A DNA stretch of 64,000 nucleotides from an uncultured Clostridia bacterium (GTDB lineage: Bacteria > Bacillota > Clostridia > Christensenellales > Borkfalkiaceae), in contig CALVHL010000005.1 in NCBI GenBank assembly GCA_944327625.1, positions 41,616 through 105,615 of the forward strand, in the 5' to 3' direction. The notes under the pieces were generated by a model. It worked only from the letters and a program-made list of their open reading frames with translations. It had not been told where the DNA came from and did not search any database. The translations under genes and the position numbers were made by a program. This document shows positions 50,491 through 59,229 of this stretch, in pieces; within the stretch, counting starts at the first letter, position 1; each line of letters starts with the position of its first letter.

Positions 50491-50868
50491 ATGTCAGAAA
50501 ACAGGGGTTGCGACAGCCGCGAGGAGCGCTGTCTGCACGAACAGAGCGTCAGGCGCGCGCTTGAAACCATGCCCTCGGAGGAGGACATAGCCGAAATGGC
50601 GGCGCGGTTCAAGGCGATAAGCGAGCCGTCGCGCCTTAAAATACTGTTCGCGCTGTCCTGCGGGGAGCTGTGCGTCGAGCACCTCACCGCGGCGACAGGC
50701 GGCAATCAGAGCGCGGTTTCGCATCAGCTGCGCATACTCAAAGACAACCGCATAATCAAGGGCACAAGGAGCGGCAAACAGGTAATCTATTCGGTTGCCG
50801 ACGAACATATTATGACCATGCTTGAAGTGGCAAAGGAGCATTTAGCCTGCAATGAAGAAGATTTTTAA
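50491..50868 (+). CDS. ArsR/SmtB-family metal-responsive repressor
   Basis: 125 residues with a winged helix: FKAISEPSRLKILFALSCGEL, then GNQSAVSHQLRILKDNRIIKG. Metal sites can be read by comparison with SmtB and CadC: an N-terminal Cys pair (C7 and C14), the Cys in ELCVEHL of helix 3, and an alpha-5 set beginning DEHIMTM and ending in EHLAC. This suggests Zn, Cd or Pb sensing. It is followed with a 17-bp overlap by a CPC-type ATPase, the usual cad/zia operon, and should release the operator at 50405-50422 when metal is bound. Confidence 0.9.
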   Translation: MSENRGCDSREERCLHEQSVRRALETMPSEEDIAEMAARFKAISEPSRLKILFALSCGELCVEHLTAATGGNQSAVSHQLRILKDNRIIKGTRSGKQVIYSVADEHIMTMLEVAKEHLACNEEDF

Positions 50869-53170
50869 GATAGAGGGATTGGACTGCGCCAATTGCGCGA
50901 GAGAGTTGGAGGAGGAGCTGTGCGCGCTCGGCGGCGTCAGCTCTGCCGCGGTCGACTTTATGGCGTCAAAGGTGACTGTCGAATGTGACGAGGGCGCGTT
51001 TTCCGCCGTCGTCGACAAGTGCAACAACTTTGAGGACGTCAAAGTCGTCGACGAACAGCCCAAAGCCGAGCACGTTCGCGACGGCAAGCGAATAAGGATA
51101 GAAAATCTCTGCTGCGCCAACTGCGGCAGGGAGCTGGAGGAGGAGCTCAACGCCATAGAGGGCGTCACCGCCACCGTCGACTTCATGAACATGACGGTAG
51201 TGCTGGGCGCGGACTCCACCGAGGCATACGACAGGGCGATATATAAAATTTCGCACTTCGAGGACGTGAAGATTGTCGACGGCAAGCCGCCAAAGCGCAG
51301 CGCGTTTGAGGAAAATAAGGTAGACATAATAACCATACTCATCTCGGCGATATTCTTCATTCCCGCAGTTATCTTCGACCTCGGCGGCTTCGGGTGGGCG
51401 AAGTGGTACGTCTATATGCCCTTCTACGCCGTGGCGTTCGCCTTTTCGGGCTACATAGTGCTGTGGAATACCGTCAGAAATATTGCCAAGGGCAAGATAT
51501 TCGACGAGAACTTTCTCATGGCGCTCGCGTCGGTCGGCGCGATTATTCTGGGCATAACGACGGGCGACGGACTGTTCGAGGGCGTTGCCGTAATGCTTTT
51601 ATACCGCGTGGGCGAGCTGTTGCAGTCGATAGCCGTCGGCGCGTCCCGCCGCTCGATAAGCGACCTCATGGACTTAAAGAGCGAGACGGCAACCCTGATT
51701 GACGGCGACAGACAGACGGTCGTTTCGCCCGAAAGCCTCAAAGTCGGCGATATAATACTCATAAAGGCGGGCGAAAAAGTGCCCGTCGACTGTAAAATAA
51801 TCGACGGTTCCGCCTCGCTCGACGTCAAGAGCTTAAACGGCGAATCTGCCCCGCGCGACGTCAAGGCGGGCGACGAGCTGCTTTCGGGCTCTATCGACCT
51901 TACGGGCGCGATAAAGTGCGAAGTCATAAGGGAATACAGCAATTCCGCCGTGGCGAAAATACTCGAACTCGTCGAAAATTCGACCGCCAAAAAGGCCAAG
52001 CCCGAAAAGTTCATAACCAAGTTCGCCAAATACTATACGCCCGCCGTGGTAATCGCGGCGGTAGTCCTCGCAACGCTCGTTCCCACGGTAATATGTGCCG
52101 TTCAATCGGCTTTCGTGTGGGAAACCTATCTCGATTGGATATATAAAGCGCTGTCCTTCCTCGTCATTTCCTGCCCCTGCGCGCTGGTCATCTCCGTGCC
52201 GCTCACCTATTTCGGCGGTATCGGCAGGTGCGCGAAGTCGGGCATACTCGTCAAGGGCTCTACCTGCCTCGACAGCCTCGCGCAGGCTTCTGTCGCCGCC
52301 TTCGACAAGACGGGTACGCTTACCGAGGGAAGCTTTAAAATTGCCGAATATTCTTCGGAGGACGCGCTCGCGCTGGCGGCTGCGGCGGAAAAATATTCCG
52401 CTCACCCCATTGCGGCGGCGTTTGCAGAGGTAAAGACAGATATTGTCGTAACCGACGCGGAGGAAGTGCCCGGCAAGGGCATAAAGTGTCTTGCGGACGG
52501 CAAAGTTCTGCTCTGCGGCAATGCCGACCTCATGGAGGAAAACGGCATAAAATACGTACGCAAGCGCAGCCTCTCCACGCTCATCTATGTGGCATTGGAC
52601 GGGGAATATGTCGGGGTTATCGACATTGACGACACCGTAAAGGAGGGCGCTAGGGAGGCGATAGACGCGCTCAGGGCGCAGGGCATAGAGCGCACCTATA
52701 TGCTGACGGGCGACAGCTCCGAAAGGGCGGTGGACGTCGCGGCGAAAGTCGGGTTGGACGGCGCTTACGGCTCGCTTCTGCCCGACGAAAAGCTGGAGGA
52801 GGCCAAAAAGCTCAAAAAGCTGGGCGTTCTCGTTTACGTCGGCGACGGCATAAACGACGCGCCCGTAATGACCGTGGCGGACTGCGCCGTGTCCATGGGC
52901 AAGGTCGGCTCCGACGCGGCAATCGAGGCGAGCGACGTCGTGCTCGTCTCCGACAATCTTTCGCTCATTGCCGAGGCTAAGAAGGTCGCCAAGGGCACGA
53001 GGAGCATTGTCTATCAGAACATAATCGGCTCTCTCGTCGTCAAGTTCGTCATAATGGCTTGCAGCGTATTCATTCCCTCGTTCCCGCTGATAATCTCCAT
53101 TTTCGGCGACGTGGGGGTAATGCTCATTGCCGTGGCTAACGCAATGCGCGCGGCGTTCATAAAGAAATAA
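50852..53170 (+). CDS. Heavy-metal-exporting P1B-type ATPase (Zn/Cd/Pb type)
   Basis: 772 residues. Two N-terminal metal-binding HMA domains carry GLDCANC (Cys 12 and 15) and NLCCANC. The membrane metal site is SCPCALVISVP, the phosphorylation site DKTGTLTEG, with MLTGDSSERA and GDGINDAP in the ATP-binding domain. CPC, with the dedicated ArsR-type regulator, fits ZntA/CadA exporters of Zn2+, Cd2+ or Pb2+ more than CopA. The ATG lies inside the end of the regulator gene. The second HMA domain has an extra Cys before CxxC. A terminator follows. Confidence 0.93.
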   Translation: MKKIFKIEGLDCANCARELEEELCALGGVSSAAVDFMASKVTVECDEGAFSAVVDKCNNFEDVKVVDEQPKAEHVRDGKRIRIENLCCANCGRELEEELNAIEGVTATVDFMNMTVVLGADSTEAYDRAIYKISHFEDVKIVDGKPPKRSAFEENKVDIITILISAIFFIPAVIFDLGGFGWAKWYVYMPFYAVAFAFSGYIVLWNTVRNIAKGKIFDENFLMALASVGAIILGITTGDGLFEGVAVMLLYRVGELLQSIAVGASRRSISDLMDLKSETATLIDGDRQTVVSPESLKVGDIILIKAGEKVPVDCKIIDGSASLDVKSLNGESAPRDVKAGDELLSGSIDLTGAIKCEVIREYSNSAVAKILELVENSTAKKAKPEKFITKFAKYYTPAVVIAAVVLATLVPTVICAVQSAFVWETYLDWIYKALSFLVISCPCALVISVPLTYFGGIGRCAKSGILVKGSTCLDSLAQASVAAFDKTGTLTEGSFKIAEYSSEDALALAAAAEKYSAHPIAAAFAEVKTDIVVTDAEEVPGKGIKCLADGKVLLCGNADLMEENGIKYVRKRSLSTLIYVALDGEYVGVIDIDDTVKEGAREAIDALRAQGIERTYMLTGDSSERAVDVAAKVGLDGAYGSLLPDEKLEEAKKLKKLGVLVYVGDGINDAPVMTVADCAVSMGKVGSDAAIEASDVVLVSDNLSLIAEAKKVAKGTRSIVYQNIIGSLVVKFVIMACSVFIPSFPLIISIFGDVGVMLIAVANAMRAAFIKK

Positions 53171-53212
53171 GTCACGCACACACGCGCGTCTTACAGACAA
53201 TTTGAATATTTT

Positions 53213-53247
53213 AAAGGGCAAACGTGTTAAAATCGTTTGCCTTTTTT
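53213..53247 (+). terminator. Terminator of the metal-resistance operon
   Basis: AAAGGGCAAACG pairs with CGTTTGCCTTTT (one G-U) around a 9-nt loop and ends in six Ts. Confidence 0.88.
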
Positions 53248-53351
53248 GTGTTTTAATGTTATTCTAAAATCAGTTTTTTGTGAAAACGGCGTGAAAATTA
53301 CTGTCCGCGCCGTCAGACATAAGAAAAAATCAATTCGGAGGTACTTTCCAA

Positions 53352-54893
53352 ATGGCTGAAGAAACTCAGCAGACGGAGGAGCAGGTAGCAGCGACTGTCG
53401 AAACCCCTGTCGAAGAAAAGAAGCCCGTCAACAAGGTTGACGCCTGGTTCGGAATTACCAAGAGCGGTTCGTCTTTCAAGACCGAAACCGTCGCAGGCCT
53501 TACGACCTTTATGGCAATGGTCTACATCCTCATGGTAAACGGCGCGATGTTCAGCGAAGAGTGGGTAGGTCTGTCCTACGGCGCGGCTTACATTGCAACG
53601 GCTATCGGCGCAATCGTCGGCACGCTCCTTATGGCACTGTATGCAAGAATGCCCCTTGCGCAGGCACCCGGTATGGGACTTAATGCGTTTATCGTCTATA
53701 CGCTGCTCCTTAACTATTCCGGTCTCAGCTTTGCGAACTGTATGGTATTCACCCTGCTCGACGGCGTTATCTTCGTCGCACTCACCGCAACCGGTTTAAG
53801 GCAGAAGATATTTGCGGCAATCCCCGCAGGCGTTCGTCACGCAATTCCCGTAGGTATCGGTCTTTTCATTGCATTCATCGGTATGCAGAATGCCACGGTC
53901 ATCGTAAACGAAGATTCCACGCTCGTAACGTTTGCTTCCTTCAACATTCTCAACATATTTAACGGCAAGACGGCGTTCATGACTTATTCGGCAGCGGCAG
54001 GTGTCGGCGGTATGCTTCCTGCGTTCCTTGCTATTTTCGGCGTAATTGCTATTGCCATTATGTCCAAGAAGAATGTCAAGGGTGCAATACTCTGGGGTAT
54101 TCTCGGTACGGCCGTTGCGTTCTACGCTCTCGCAGGCATTGCATATTGGTGCAAAGTTGAGGGCGCAGTAGATTATTTCGCAAGCATTTCCCTTTCCAAT
54201 CCTTTCGATGCGTTCGGCGATTGGGGAACTCAGGCAGTAGGTACGGTATTTACCGACGGCTTTAACTTCTCCGCATATCTCGGCGGCGAAGGCCACAATG
54301 CAGGTACTCTCGTAGTACTCATCATCACCACGGCTCTTTCGTTCTGCATGATAGATATGTTCGATACCATCGGTACGCTCTACGGCGCTTGCTCTAAGGG
54401 AAACCTGCTCGATAAGGACGGCGTTCCCGTTCGCATGAACCAGATGATGCTCTCCGATGCAATTGCAACCTGCACGGGCGCAATCGCAGGTACTTCGACG
54501 GTTACGACCTTCGTCGAAAGCTCTTCGGGTGTTGCCGCAGGCGGCAGAACGGGCTTCACTTCGCTCGTTACGGCTATCTGCTTCATTCTTGCAATGCTCC
54601 TTTCGCCCATAGCTCAGCTCATTCCCGAGTGCGCTACGGCAACGGCTCTCATCTATGTCGGCGTACTTATGATGACCTCCGTAGTAAAGGTGGATTGGAC
54701 TGATCCCGCAGATGCAATCGTTGCATTCCTTACCTTCATCGTAATGGCTCTCGGCTATTCGATCTCCAAGGGTATCGGTATCGGTATCATTACCTATATC
54801 ATCGTCAAGCTCTTTACGGGCAAGGTAAAGGAAATCTCTATACCTACCTGGGTTATCGGCGTTATCTTCCTTGCAACGTTCGTATTGACTTAA
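53352..54893 (+). CDS. NCS2-family purine permease (AzgA-like)
   Basis: 513 residues with about 12 membrane helices. The N-terminal 30 residues are acidic and cytoplasmic, then WFGITKSGSSFKTETVAGLTTFMAMVYI, the opening typical of AzgA/PbuG-type proteins. QAPGMGLNAFIVY and the later STVTTFVESSSGVAAGGRTGFTS contain the substrate-binding signatures. It would import adenine, guanine or hypoxanthine by proton symport. GGAGG lies 10 nt before the ATG. No purine riboswitch could be recognised upstream. Codon use differs from the neighbours (many GGT, GCA and GTA codons, lower GC), which may reflect strong expression or a different origin. Confidence 0.9.
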   Translation: MAEETQQTEEQVAATVETPVEEKKPVNKVDAWFGITKSGSSFKTETVAGLTTFMAMVYILMVNGAMFSEEWVGLSYGAAYIATAIGAIVGTLLMALYARMPLAQAPGMGLNAFIVYTLLLNYSGLSFANCMVFTLLDGVIFVALTATGLRQKIFAAIPAGVRHAIPVGIGLFIAFIGMQNATVIVNEDSTLVTFASFNILNIFNGKTAFMTYSAAAGVGGMLPAFLAIFGVIAIAIMSKKNVKGAILWGILGTAVAFYALAGIAYWCKVEGAVDYFASISLSNPFDAFGDWGTQAVGTVFTDGFNFSAYLGGEGHNAGTLVVLIITTALSFCMIDMFDTIGTLYGACSKGNLLDKDGVPVRMNQMMLSDAIATCTGAIAGTSTVTTFVESSSGVAAGGRTGFTSLVTAICFILAMLLSPIAQLIPECATATALIYVGVLMMTSVVKVDWTDPADAIVAFLTFIVMALGYSISKGIGIGIITYIIVKLFTGKVKEISIPTWVIGVIFLATFVLT

Positions 54894-54914
54894 TAAGTCG
54901 CGATAAGGCTTTCC

Positions 54915-54948
54915 GCCCCGAAGAATTTTCTTCGGGGCAATTTTTTTT
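54915..54948 (+). terminator. Terminator of the purine permease gene
   Basis: Perfect 10-bp stem GCCCCGAAGA / TCTTCGGGGC with an ATTT loop, then AA and eight Ts. Confidence 0.95.
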
Positions 54949-54953
54949 GCCCG

Positions 54954-54982
54954 TTGACATAAGGTTGCCGCCGTGTTAAAAT
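54954..54982 (+). promoter_or_regulatory. Promoter of glpK
   Basis: TTGACA, 17 bp, TAAAAT, 32 bp before the glpK start. No catabolite-response (cre) element was recognised. Confidence 0.85.
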
Positions 54983-55014
54983 TATAGACGAAATTTACTT
55001 TACGGAGGGGCGCA

Positions 55015-56493
55015 ATGTGTTACATTCTCTCACTCGACCAGGGCACTACTTCGACGCGCGCCATAGTGTTTGACCAATACGGCAAGATAGTCGGCAAGGC
55101 CCAGCAGGAATTTGCGCAGATCTATCCCCGCGCGGGCTGGGTGGAACATTCGCCCCGCGACATAATCGGTTCGGCGATGGGCGTAATTGCCGAGGCGCTC
55201 GTCAGGGCGGACGCCGATATTTCCGACATAGCCGCGATAGGCATAACCAATCAGCGCGAAACTACGCTCGTCTGGGACAGAAAGACGGGCAGGCCCGTCG
55301 CCAACGCAATAGTCTGGCAGTGCCGCAGGACGGCTCCGCTCGCCGAAAAACTCAAAGAGGAGGGGTTCGCGCCGTTCATTTACGAAAGGACGGGGCTCGT
55401 GCCCGACGCGTACTTTTCGGCGACCAAGATAAAGTGGATACTCGACAACGTCCACGGCGCGCGGGAGAGGGCGGAGCGCGGCGACCTCATATTCGGCACG
55501 GTCGACACCTACCTCATGTGGAGGCTGTCGAAGGGCAGGATATTTGCCACCGACTATACCAACGCCTCGCGCACCATGCTTTTCAACATTCACACTCTGC
55601 ACTGGGACGAGGAACTTTTAAAGCTCTTTGACATACCCGCGTGTATGTTGCCGACCGTTCAGCCGTCGTCAAGCTTTTTCGGCGTCACGGACAAGGACGT
55701 GATAGGCGCGGAAATACCCGTCTGCGGCGTTGCGGGCGACCAGCAGGCTTCGCTGTTCGGGCACCTCTGCACTAAGGTGGGCGACGTCAAGAACACCTAC
55801 GGCACGGGCTGTTTCCTGCTGATGAATACGGGCGACAAGGCGGTCGTAAGCACCAACGGGCTGGTCACGACCTTGGGCGCGTCGGACGGCGAGAAGCCGC
55901 CGTTCGTGCTCGAAGGTTCGGTATTCGTCGCGGGCGCGGCAATACAGTGGCTGAGGGACGAGCTCGGGCTTATCTCCTCGGCGGCGGAGAGCGAGGCGTG
56001 GGCGCATAAGGTTGCGGATACGGCGGGGGTATATCTCGTGCCCGCATTCACGGGGCTGGGCGCACCCTATTGGGACGCGTCTGCCCGCGGAATAATCTCG
56101 GGCGTAACCCGCGGAACCAACAAGGCGCATATAATAAGGGCGGTGCTCGAAAGCATTGCCTATCAGACCGAGGACCTCGTCTCGGCAATGCAGAAAGACG
56201 CGGGGCTGAGGGTGAACGCGCTCAGGGTGGACGGCGGCGCGTCGCAGAATAATTTTCTTATGAAGTTTCAGGCGGACATCTCGGGCGTGGAGATAGAGCG
56301 CCCCGAAATAACCGAGACGACCGCGCTCGGCGCGGCATATCTCGCGGGGCTCAACGCGGGGTATTGGAAGCGGAGCGAACTCGACGGACTGCGCGGCGGC
56401 GTTACGCGCTTTTCGCCCGATATGAGCGAGCATAAACGCCGCGAAAAACTTGACGGCTGGGCGCTTGCAGTAAGCCGTGCAAGATTGCGTTGA
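55015..56493 (+). CDS. glpK: Glycerol kinase
   Basis: A 492-residue FGGY-family kinase that phosphorylates glycerol at the 3-position. [25 protein letters not shown] and WQCRRT open the protein; [13 protein letters not shown] and [17 protein letters not shown] are the ATP-binding and FGGY signatures. The His in [10 protein letters not shown] corresponds to the residue phosphorylated by HPr in Bacillota enzymes, so control by the PTS is likely. GGAGGGG lies 5 nt before the ATG. No glpF or glpD is adjacent. Confidence 0.96.
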   Translation: MCYILSLDQGTTSTRAIVFDQYGKIVGKAQQEFAQIYPRAGWVEHSPRDIIGSAMGVIAEALVRADADISDIAAIGITNQRETTLVWDRKTGRPVANAIVWQCRRTAPLAEKLKEEGFAPFIYERTGLVPDAYFSATKIKWILDNVHGARERAERGDLIFGTVDTYLMWRLSKGRIFATDYTNASRTMLFNIHTLHWDEELLKLFDIPACMLPTVQPSSSFFGVTDKDVIGAEIPVCGVAGDQQASLFGHLCTKVGDVKNTYGTGCFLLMNTGDKAVVSTNGLVTTLGASDGEKPPFVLEGSVFVAGAAIQWLRDELGLISSAAESEAWAHKVADTAGVYLVPAFTGLGAPYWDASARGIISGVTRGTNKAHIIRAVLESIAYQTEDLVSAMQKDAGLRVNALRVDGGASQNNFLMKFQADISGVEIERPEITETTALGAAYLAGLNAGYWKRSELDGLRGGVTRFSPDMSEHKRREKLDGWALAVSRARLR

Positions 56494-56497
56494 TCGG

Positions 56498-56520
56498 CGC
56501 ATATATGCGGGGCAATTGCG
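56498..56520 (+). repeat. Copy of the intergenic element in the 44-bp gap after glpK
   Basis: GCATATATGCGGGGCAATTG (perfect) followed by CGG, starting 5 bp after the glpK stop. Confidence 0.82.
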
Positions 56521-56537
56521 GATAATAGGGGTATAAT

Positions 56538-57392
56538 ATGTACGATTGCATTATAATAGGTTCTGGCGTTGCGGGCGTTTCCGCCGCCCTCACTTTAAAG
56601 GCGCTCAAAAGGAGCTTTCTCATAATAGGCAATAAAAATCTCTCCGCCAAGGTCATGAGCGCGGAGAAGATAAAGAACTACCCGGGGCTAAACGGCGCGA
56701 GCGGGGCGGAGTTTGTCAAAATTATGCAAGCTCAGCTCTCGGAGGGCGGAATAGCGCTGACCGAAGGGCGCGTCACTGGCATATATGACGGGGAGAATGG
56801 CTTTTTCGTCGCCTGCGGGCAGGATGTGTACGAGGGCAGGACGATTATACTTGCGACGGGTGTCGAGACGGTCAGACCTATTAAGGGCGAAAAGGAATTT
56901 CTCGGCAGGGGCGTGAGCTATTGCGCGACCTGCGACGGCTTCCTCTATAAGGGCAAGACCATTGTCGTCGTCTGCGCCTCCAAAGAGGAGGAGCACGAGG
57001 TCGAACTGCTCGCAAGCTATGCGGCTAAGGTCTGCCTTTTCGCGCTGTATAAGGACTGCGCCGTGACTGCGCCCAACGTCGAGATAATGCGCGGCATGCC
57101 GTCGGAAATAGTCGGCGGAATGAAAGTCGAAGGGGTAATGGTCGGCGGCAGGAAGATAGAAGCCGACGGGGTTTTCATGCTCAAAGACGCCGCCTGCGAC
57201 AGCCTGTATTCTGCGCTCGAAGTAAGCGGCGGCGCGGTGCGGACGGGCAGGGATATGTCGACGAATATTTCGGGCATTTTCGCGGCGGGCGACTGCACGG
57301 GCAGACCGTACCAGTACGCCAAGGCGGCGGGAGAGGGCAACGTGGCGGCTCACTCGGTAAACGCGCGGCTCAACGAAAAAGACAAAATTTAA
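56538..57392 (+). CDS. Thioredoxin reductase-like flavoprotein lacking the NADPH motifs
   Basis: 284 residues. DCIIIGSGVAGVSAALTLK is the FAD loop, CATC at 129-132 the redox-active disulfide, and GIFAAGDCTGRPYQYAKAAGEG the C-terminal FAD motif, all as in thioredoxin reductase. However, where TrxB has GGGxSAxEE for NADPH, this protein has VVCASKEEEHEVEL, and the HRRxxxR phosphate-binding segment is replaced by LFALYKDC. Clostridial ferredoxin- or flavin-dependent thioredoxin reductases are known to lack these motifs, so NADPH may not be its donor. AGGGG is 7 nt before the ATG. It may be cotranscribed with glpK, although a repeat copy lies between. Confidence 0.85.
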   Translation: MYDCIIIGSGVAGVSAALTLKALKRSFLIIGNKNLSAKVMSAEKIKNYPGLNGASGAEFVKIMQAQLSEGGIALTEGRVTGIYDGENGFFVACGQDVYEGRTIILATGVETVRPIKGEKEFLGRGVSYCATCDGFLYKGKTIVVVCASKEEEHEVELLASYAAKVCLFALYKDCAVTAPNVEIMRGMPSEIVGGMKVEGVMVGGRKIEADGVFMLKDAACDSLYSALEVSGGAVRTGRDMSTNISGIFAAGDCTGRPYQYAKAAGEGNVAAHSVNARLNEKDKI

Positions 57393-57428
57393 AAAATAAA
57401 AAAAGAATAAATTTGGTTGAAAAATGAG

Positions 57429-57457
57429 TTGACATAAAATAAAGGTCTTGCTATAAT
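57429..57457 (+). promoter_or_regulatory. Consensus promoter of the tRNA cluster
   Basis: TTGACA, 17 bp, TATAAT: a perfect SigA promoter about 55 bp before tRNA-Gly. Confidence 0.93.
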
Positions 57458-57512
57458 ATTCAAGCATTGAGTTGTGCGTAACCTGCTTCGCGAAAGAATA
57501 GTGCATACAAAT

Positions 57513-57586
57513 GCGGGTGTAGTTCAATGGTAGAACACTAGCCTTCCAAGCTGGTTGCGTGGGTCCGATTCCCATCACCCGCTCCA
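57513..57586 (+). tRNA. tRNA-Gly (anticodon TCC)
   Basis: Acceptor GCGGGTG / CACCCGC, anticodon loop CTTCCAA, T-loop TCCGATT, and an encoded CCA end. First of six tRNA genes. Confidence 0.95.
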
Positions 57587-57638
57587 ATCTCTTTGTTGTG
57601 CCAAGCTGCTCTTAACCGCGGCTAATGCAAATTATTTT

Positions 57639-57715
57639 GCGCCTGTAGCTCAGTCGGATAGAGCAACGGCCTTCTAAGCCGTGTGTCGGGGGTTCGAATC
57701 TCTCCAGGCGCACCA
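57639..57715 (+). tRNA. tRNA-Arg (anticodon TCT)
   Basis: Acceptor GCGCCTG / CAGGCGC, anticodon loop CTTCTAA, GTTCGAATC T-loop, CCA encoded. Confidence 0.95.
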
Positions 57716-57725
57716 CAAAATTTAT

Positions 57726-57802
57726 GGCGGGCGTAGCTCAATCGGTAGAGCGCCAGATTGTGGCTCTGGAGGTAGCAAGTTCGAAACTTGTCGCCCGCCC
57801 CA
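57726..57802 (+). tRNA. tRNA-His (anticodon GTG)
   Basis: Acceptor GCGGGCG / CGCCCGC, anticodon loop TTGTGGC, and the extra G at position -1 opposite C73 that is the identity mark of tRNA-His; CCA encoded. Confidence 0.95.
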
Positions 57803-57844
57803 CTTTTTTGAACCTGTACCGCAAGGTACTGTAAAGCGGGTCAT

Positions 57845-57919
57845 TGGGGTGTCGCCAAGCGGTAAGGCACGGGATTTTGATTCCCGCATTCGTAGGTTCA
57901 AATCCTGCCACCCCAGCCA
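57845..57919 (+). tRNA. tRNA-Gln (anticodon TTG)
   Basis: Acceptor TGGGGTG / CACCCCA with the U1-A72 pair typical of tRNA-Gln, anticodon loop TTTTGAT, CCA encoded. Confidence 0.95.
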
Positions 57920-57929
57920 AAATTATTTT

Positions 57930-58005
57930 GGCCCATTAGCTCAGTCGGCAGAGCACTTGACTTTTAATCAAGGTGTCCCGGGTTCGAATCTCGGATGGAC
58001 CACCA
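57930..58005 (+). tRNA. tRNA-Lys (anticodon TTT) with an acceptor-stem mismatch
   Basis: Anticodon loop CTTTTAA, GTTCGAATC T-loop, CCA encoded. The acceptor strands are GGCCCAT and ATGGACC, so position 3 is C opposite A at 70; the other six pairs are normal. Confidence 0.92.
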
Positions 58006-58059
58006 CAAGCACACAGCGGTAGATCCGAGAAAGGAACCGAAACAAATAAATAATAGAAT

Positions 58060-58135
58060 GCACCTTTAGCTCAGTTGGTAGAGCAACTGACTCTTAATCA
58101 GTGGGCCCAGGGTTCGAGTCCCTGAAGGTGCACCA
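58060..58135 (+). tRNA. tRNA-Lys (anticodon CTT)
   Basis: Acceptor GCACCTT / AAGGTGC, anticodon loop CTCTTAA, GTTCGAGTC T-loop, CCA encoded. Last gene of the cluster. Confidence 0.95.
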
Positions 58136-58173
58136 AAAATAGCAGAATGGCTTTTGCCGTTCTGCTATTTTTA
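58136..58173 (+). terminator. Terminator of the tRNA cluster
   Basis: AAAATAGCAGAA pairs with TTCTGCTATTTT around TGGCTTTTGCCG and runs into T-rich sequence. Confidence 0.92.
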
Positions 58174-58208
58174 TTTCTGTGCAACTTATGCAGGGGCTCG
58201 AGGGACGA

Positions 58209-58256
58209 GAAATGCGTTCTTGAAATATGCCTCGGTTTGGCATATTTCAGCATTTC
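58209..58256. other. Two-tier stem-loop in the gap after the tRNA cluster
   Basis: Inner perfect 10-bp stem GAAATATGCC / GGCATATTTC with a TCGGTTT loop; outer 7-bp stem GAAATGC / GCATTTC. It is not followed by a T run. The rest of the 58174-58371 gap has no gene; it may hold a small RNA, but there is no other evidence. Confidence 0.45.
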
Positions 58257-58321
58257 GGTGAGACCGCGATATGCCGAGTGGTAGCGTGAGGCGTCGCGGG
58301 GACGACCAACGAGGATACGAG

Positions 58322-58352
58322 GCGGCGGGCGCTTTCAATATGCGCCCGCCGC
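58322..58352. terminator. Stem-loop downstream of the leftward lipoprotein operon
   Basis: Perfect 11-bp stem GCGGCGGGCGC / GCGCCCGCCGC with a 9-nt loop, 20 bp after the lipoprotein stop codon. There is no T run on either side. Confidence 0.55.
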
Positions 58353-58371
58353 ATTGCCGTTTATTGGTTTA

Positions 58372-59229
58372 TTATCCAAGTCGGTCGGGAAAATTTATCC
58401 TCAATTGTTGACTTTCCGTCAAACCGTACTCGTCGGGGATGTAATGGGTGAAGGTTGAAACGCCGTCTTCGCCCTTCTCTACGAGCGTTCTGCGAACCGC
58501 GTCGCCCTCGCCGCCTTGTGAGATTTCTTCGATGATTACATACTGACAAGCCTCCGACGTGCGATAATCTATACCGAGATAGTTATCCGTCTTTTTGACT
58601 GCATTGTTTTCTCCGTAAAACTCTATTATATTAAGCTGCGCAACGCTGTTGATTTTTACGAAATTTATTGTTATCTCAAAGTTGTAAAGTACACCCTCGG
58701 GGTTCTGGTCGTAAAGTTTAATCGTCTGGCTTTGCCCGATGCTTCCAAGGCCGTCCCAGTTGACGTTTGCGTTGGGATCGGAGGTGTAGTAAGTCCGCTG
58801 TTCTTCGTCGAAGTAAATGTTGTAAGTCAGCATTTTGTACTCTGTAAGAGCTTTCGTATAGCGCAACGAAGCGGTTATGGATACATCGTAACCTGTCAGC
58901 ACATCGTCAAGTTCGTTGATTTTATAGTCAATTGCGATATCGGAAAGAACATCTCTGCCGTCAATGCTCTCCCAATAGAAATTATCCTTTTCTTCGCTGT
59001 AATAGTGCTTGCCGAAATAGATTTTGATTGCTTCGTCGTTTGTGAAATCTTCTTCGGTTATTGCCCTGTCGCCGTCATAGAATATCATGAATAGTCCGCA
59101 TAGCGCGTCTTCGTGCTCTGCGGCATTATTTCCGTCGTTTCCGTCGGGCAGAACGAGCGAACAGCCGCAGACGCATACCGTCAGCAGCGACAACATAATC
59201 AGCCCGAAAGTCTTAATTGTTTTCTTCAT
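58372..59229 (-). CDS. Lipoprotein of unknown function, last gene of a regulator/membrane-protein operon
   Basis: 285 residues starting with a lipoprotein signal (MKKTIKTFGLIMLSLLTVCV then CGC). The mature part is acidic and beta-rich, with YYSEEKDNFYW, YTSDPNANVNWDG and a final GLTESQQLRINFPDRLG; no family is recognised. The ATG at 59229 has GGAGG 6 nt upstream and lies inside the end of the YozG-like gene (17-bp overlap). It is therefore translated with the regulator and the membrane protein, perhaps as the outer part of a membrane complex. Confidence 0.82.
   Translation of the reverse strand: MKKTIKTFGLIMLSLLTVCVCGCSLVLPDGNDGNNAAEHEDALCGLFMIFYDGDRAITEEDFTNDEAIKIYFGKHYYSEEKDNFYWESIDGRDVLSDIAIDYKINELDDVLTGYDVSITASLRYTKALTEYKMLTYNIYFDEEQRTYYTSDPNANVNWDGLGSIGQSQTIKLYDQNPEGVLYNFEITINFVKINSVAQLNIIEFYGENNAVKKTDNYLGIDYRTSEACQYVIIEEISQGGEGDAVRRTLVEKGEDGVSTFTHYIPDEYGLTESQQLRINFPDRLG

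Noticed and set aside
53248..53351. Purine riboswitch before the NCS2 permease
   Set aside because: I looked for the three-way junction core expected for such genes and did not find it; the leader is short and AT-rich.
56532..56537. TATAAT directly before the thioredoxin-reductase-like start codon
   Set aside because: There is no -35 at 16-18 bp, and AGGGG next to it gives a normal ribosome site, so the box is probably chance.
56778..56797. Possible copy of the interspersed element inside the thioredoxin-reductase-like gene
   Set aside because: GGCATATATGACGGGGAGAA matches only the left half and part of the right half and encodes conserved-looking protein sequence; probably chance.
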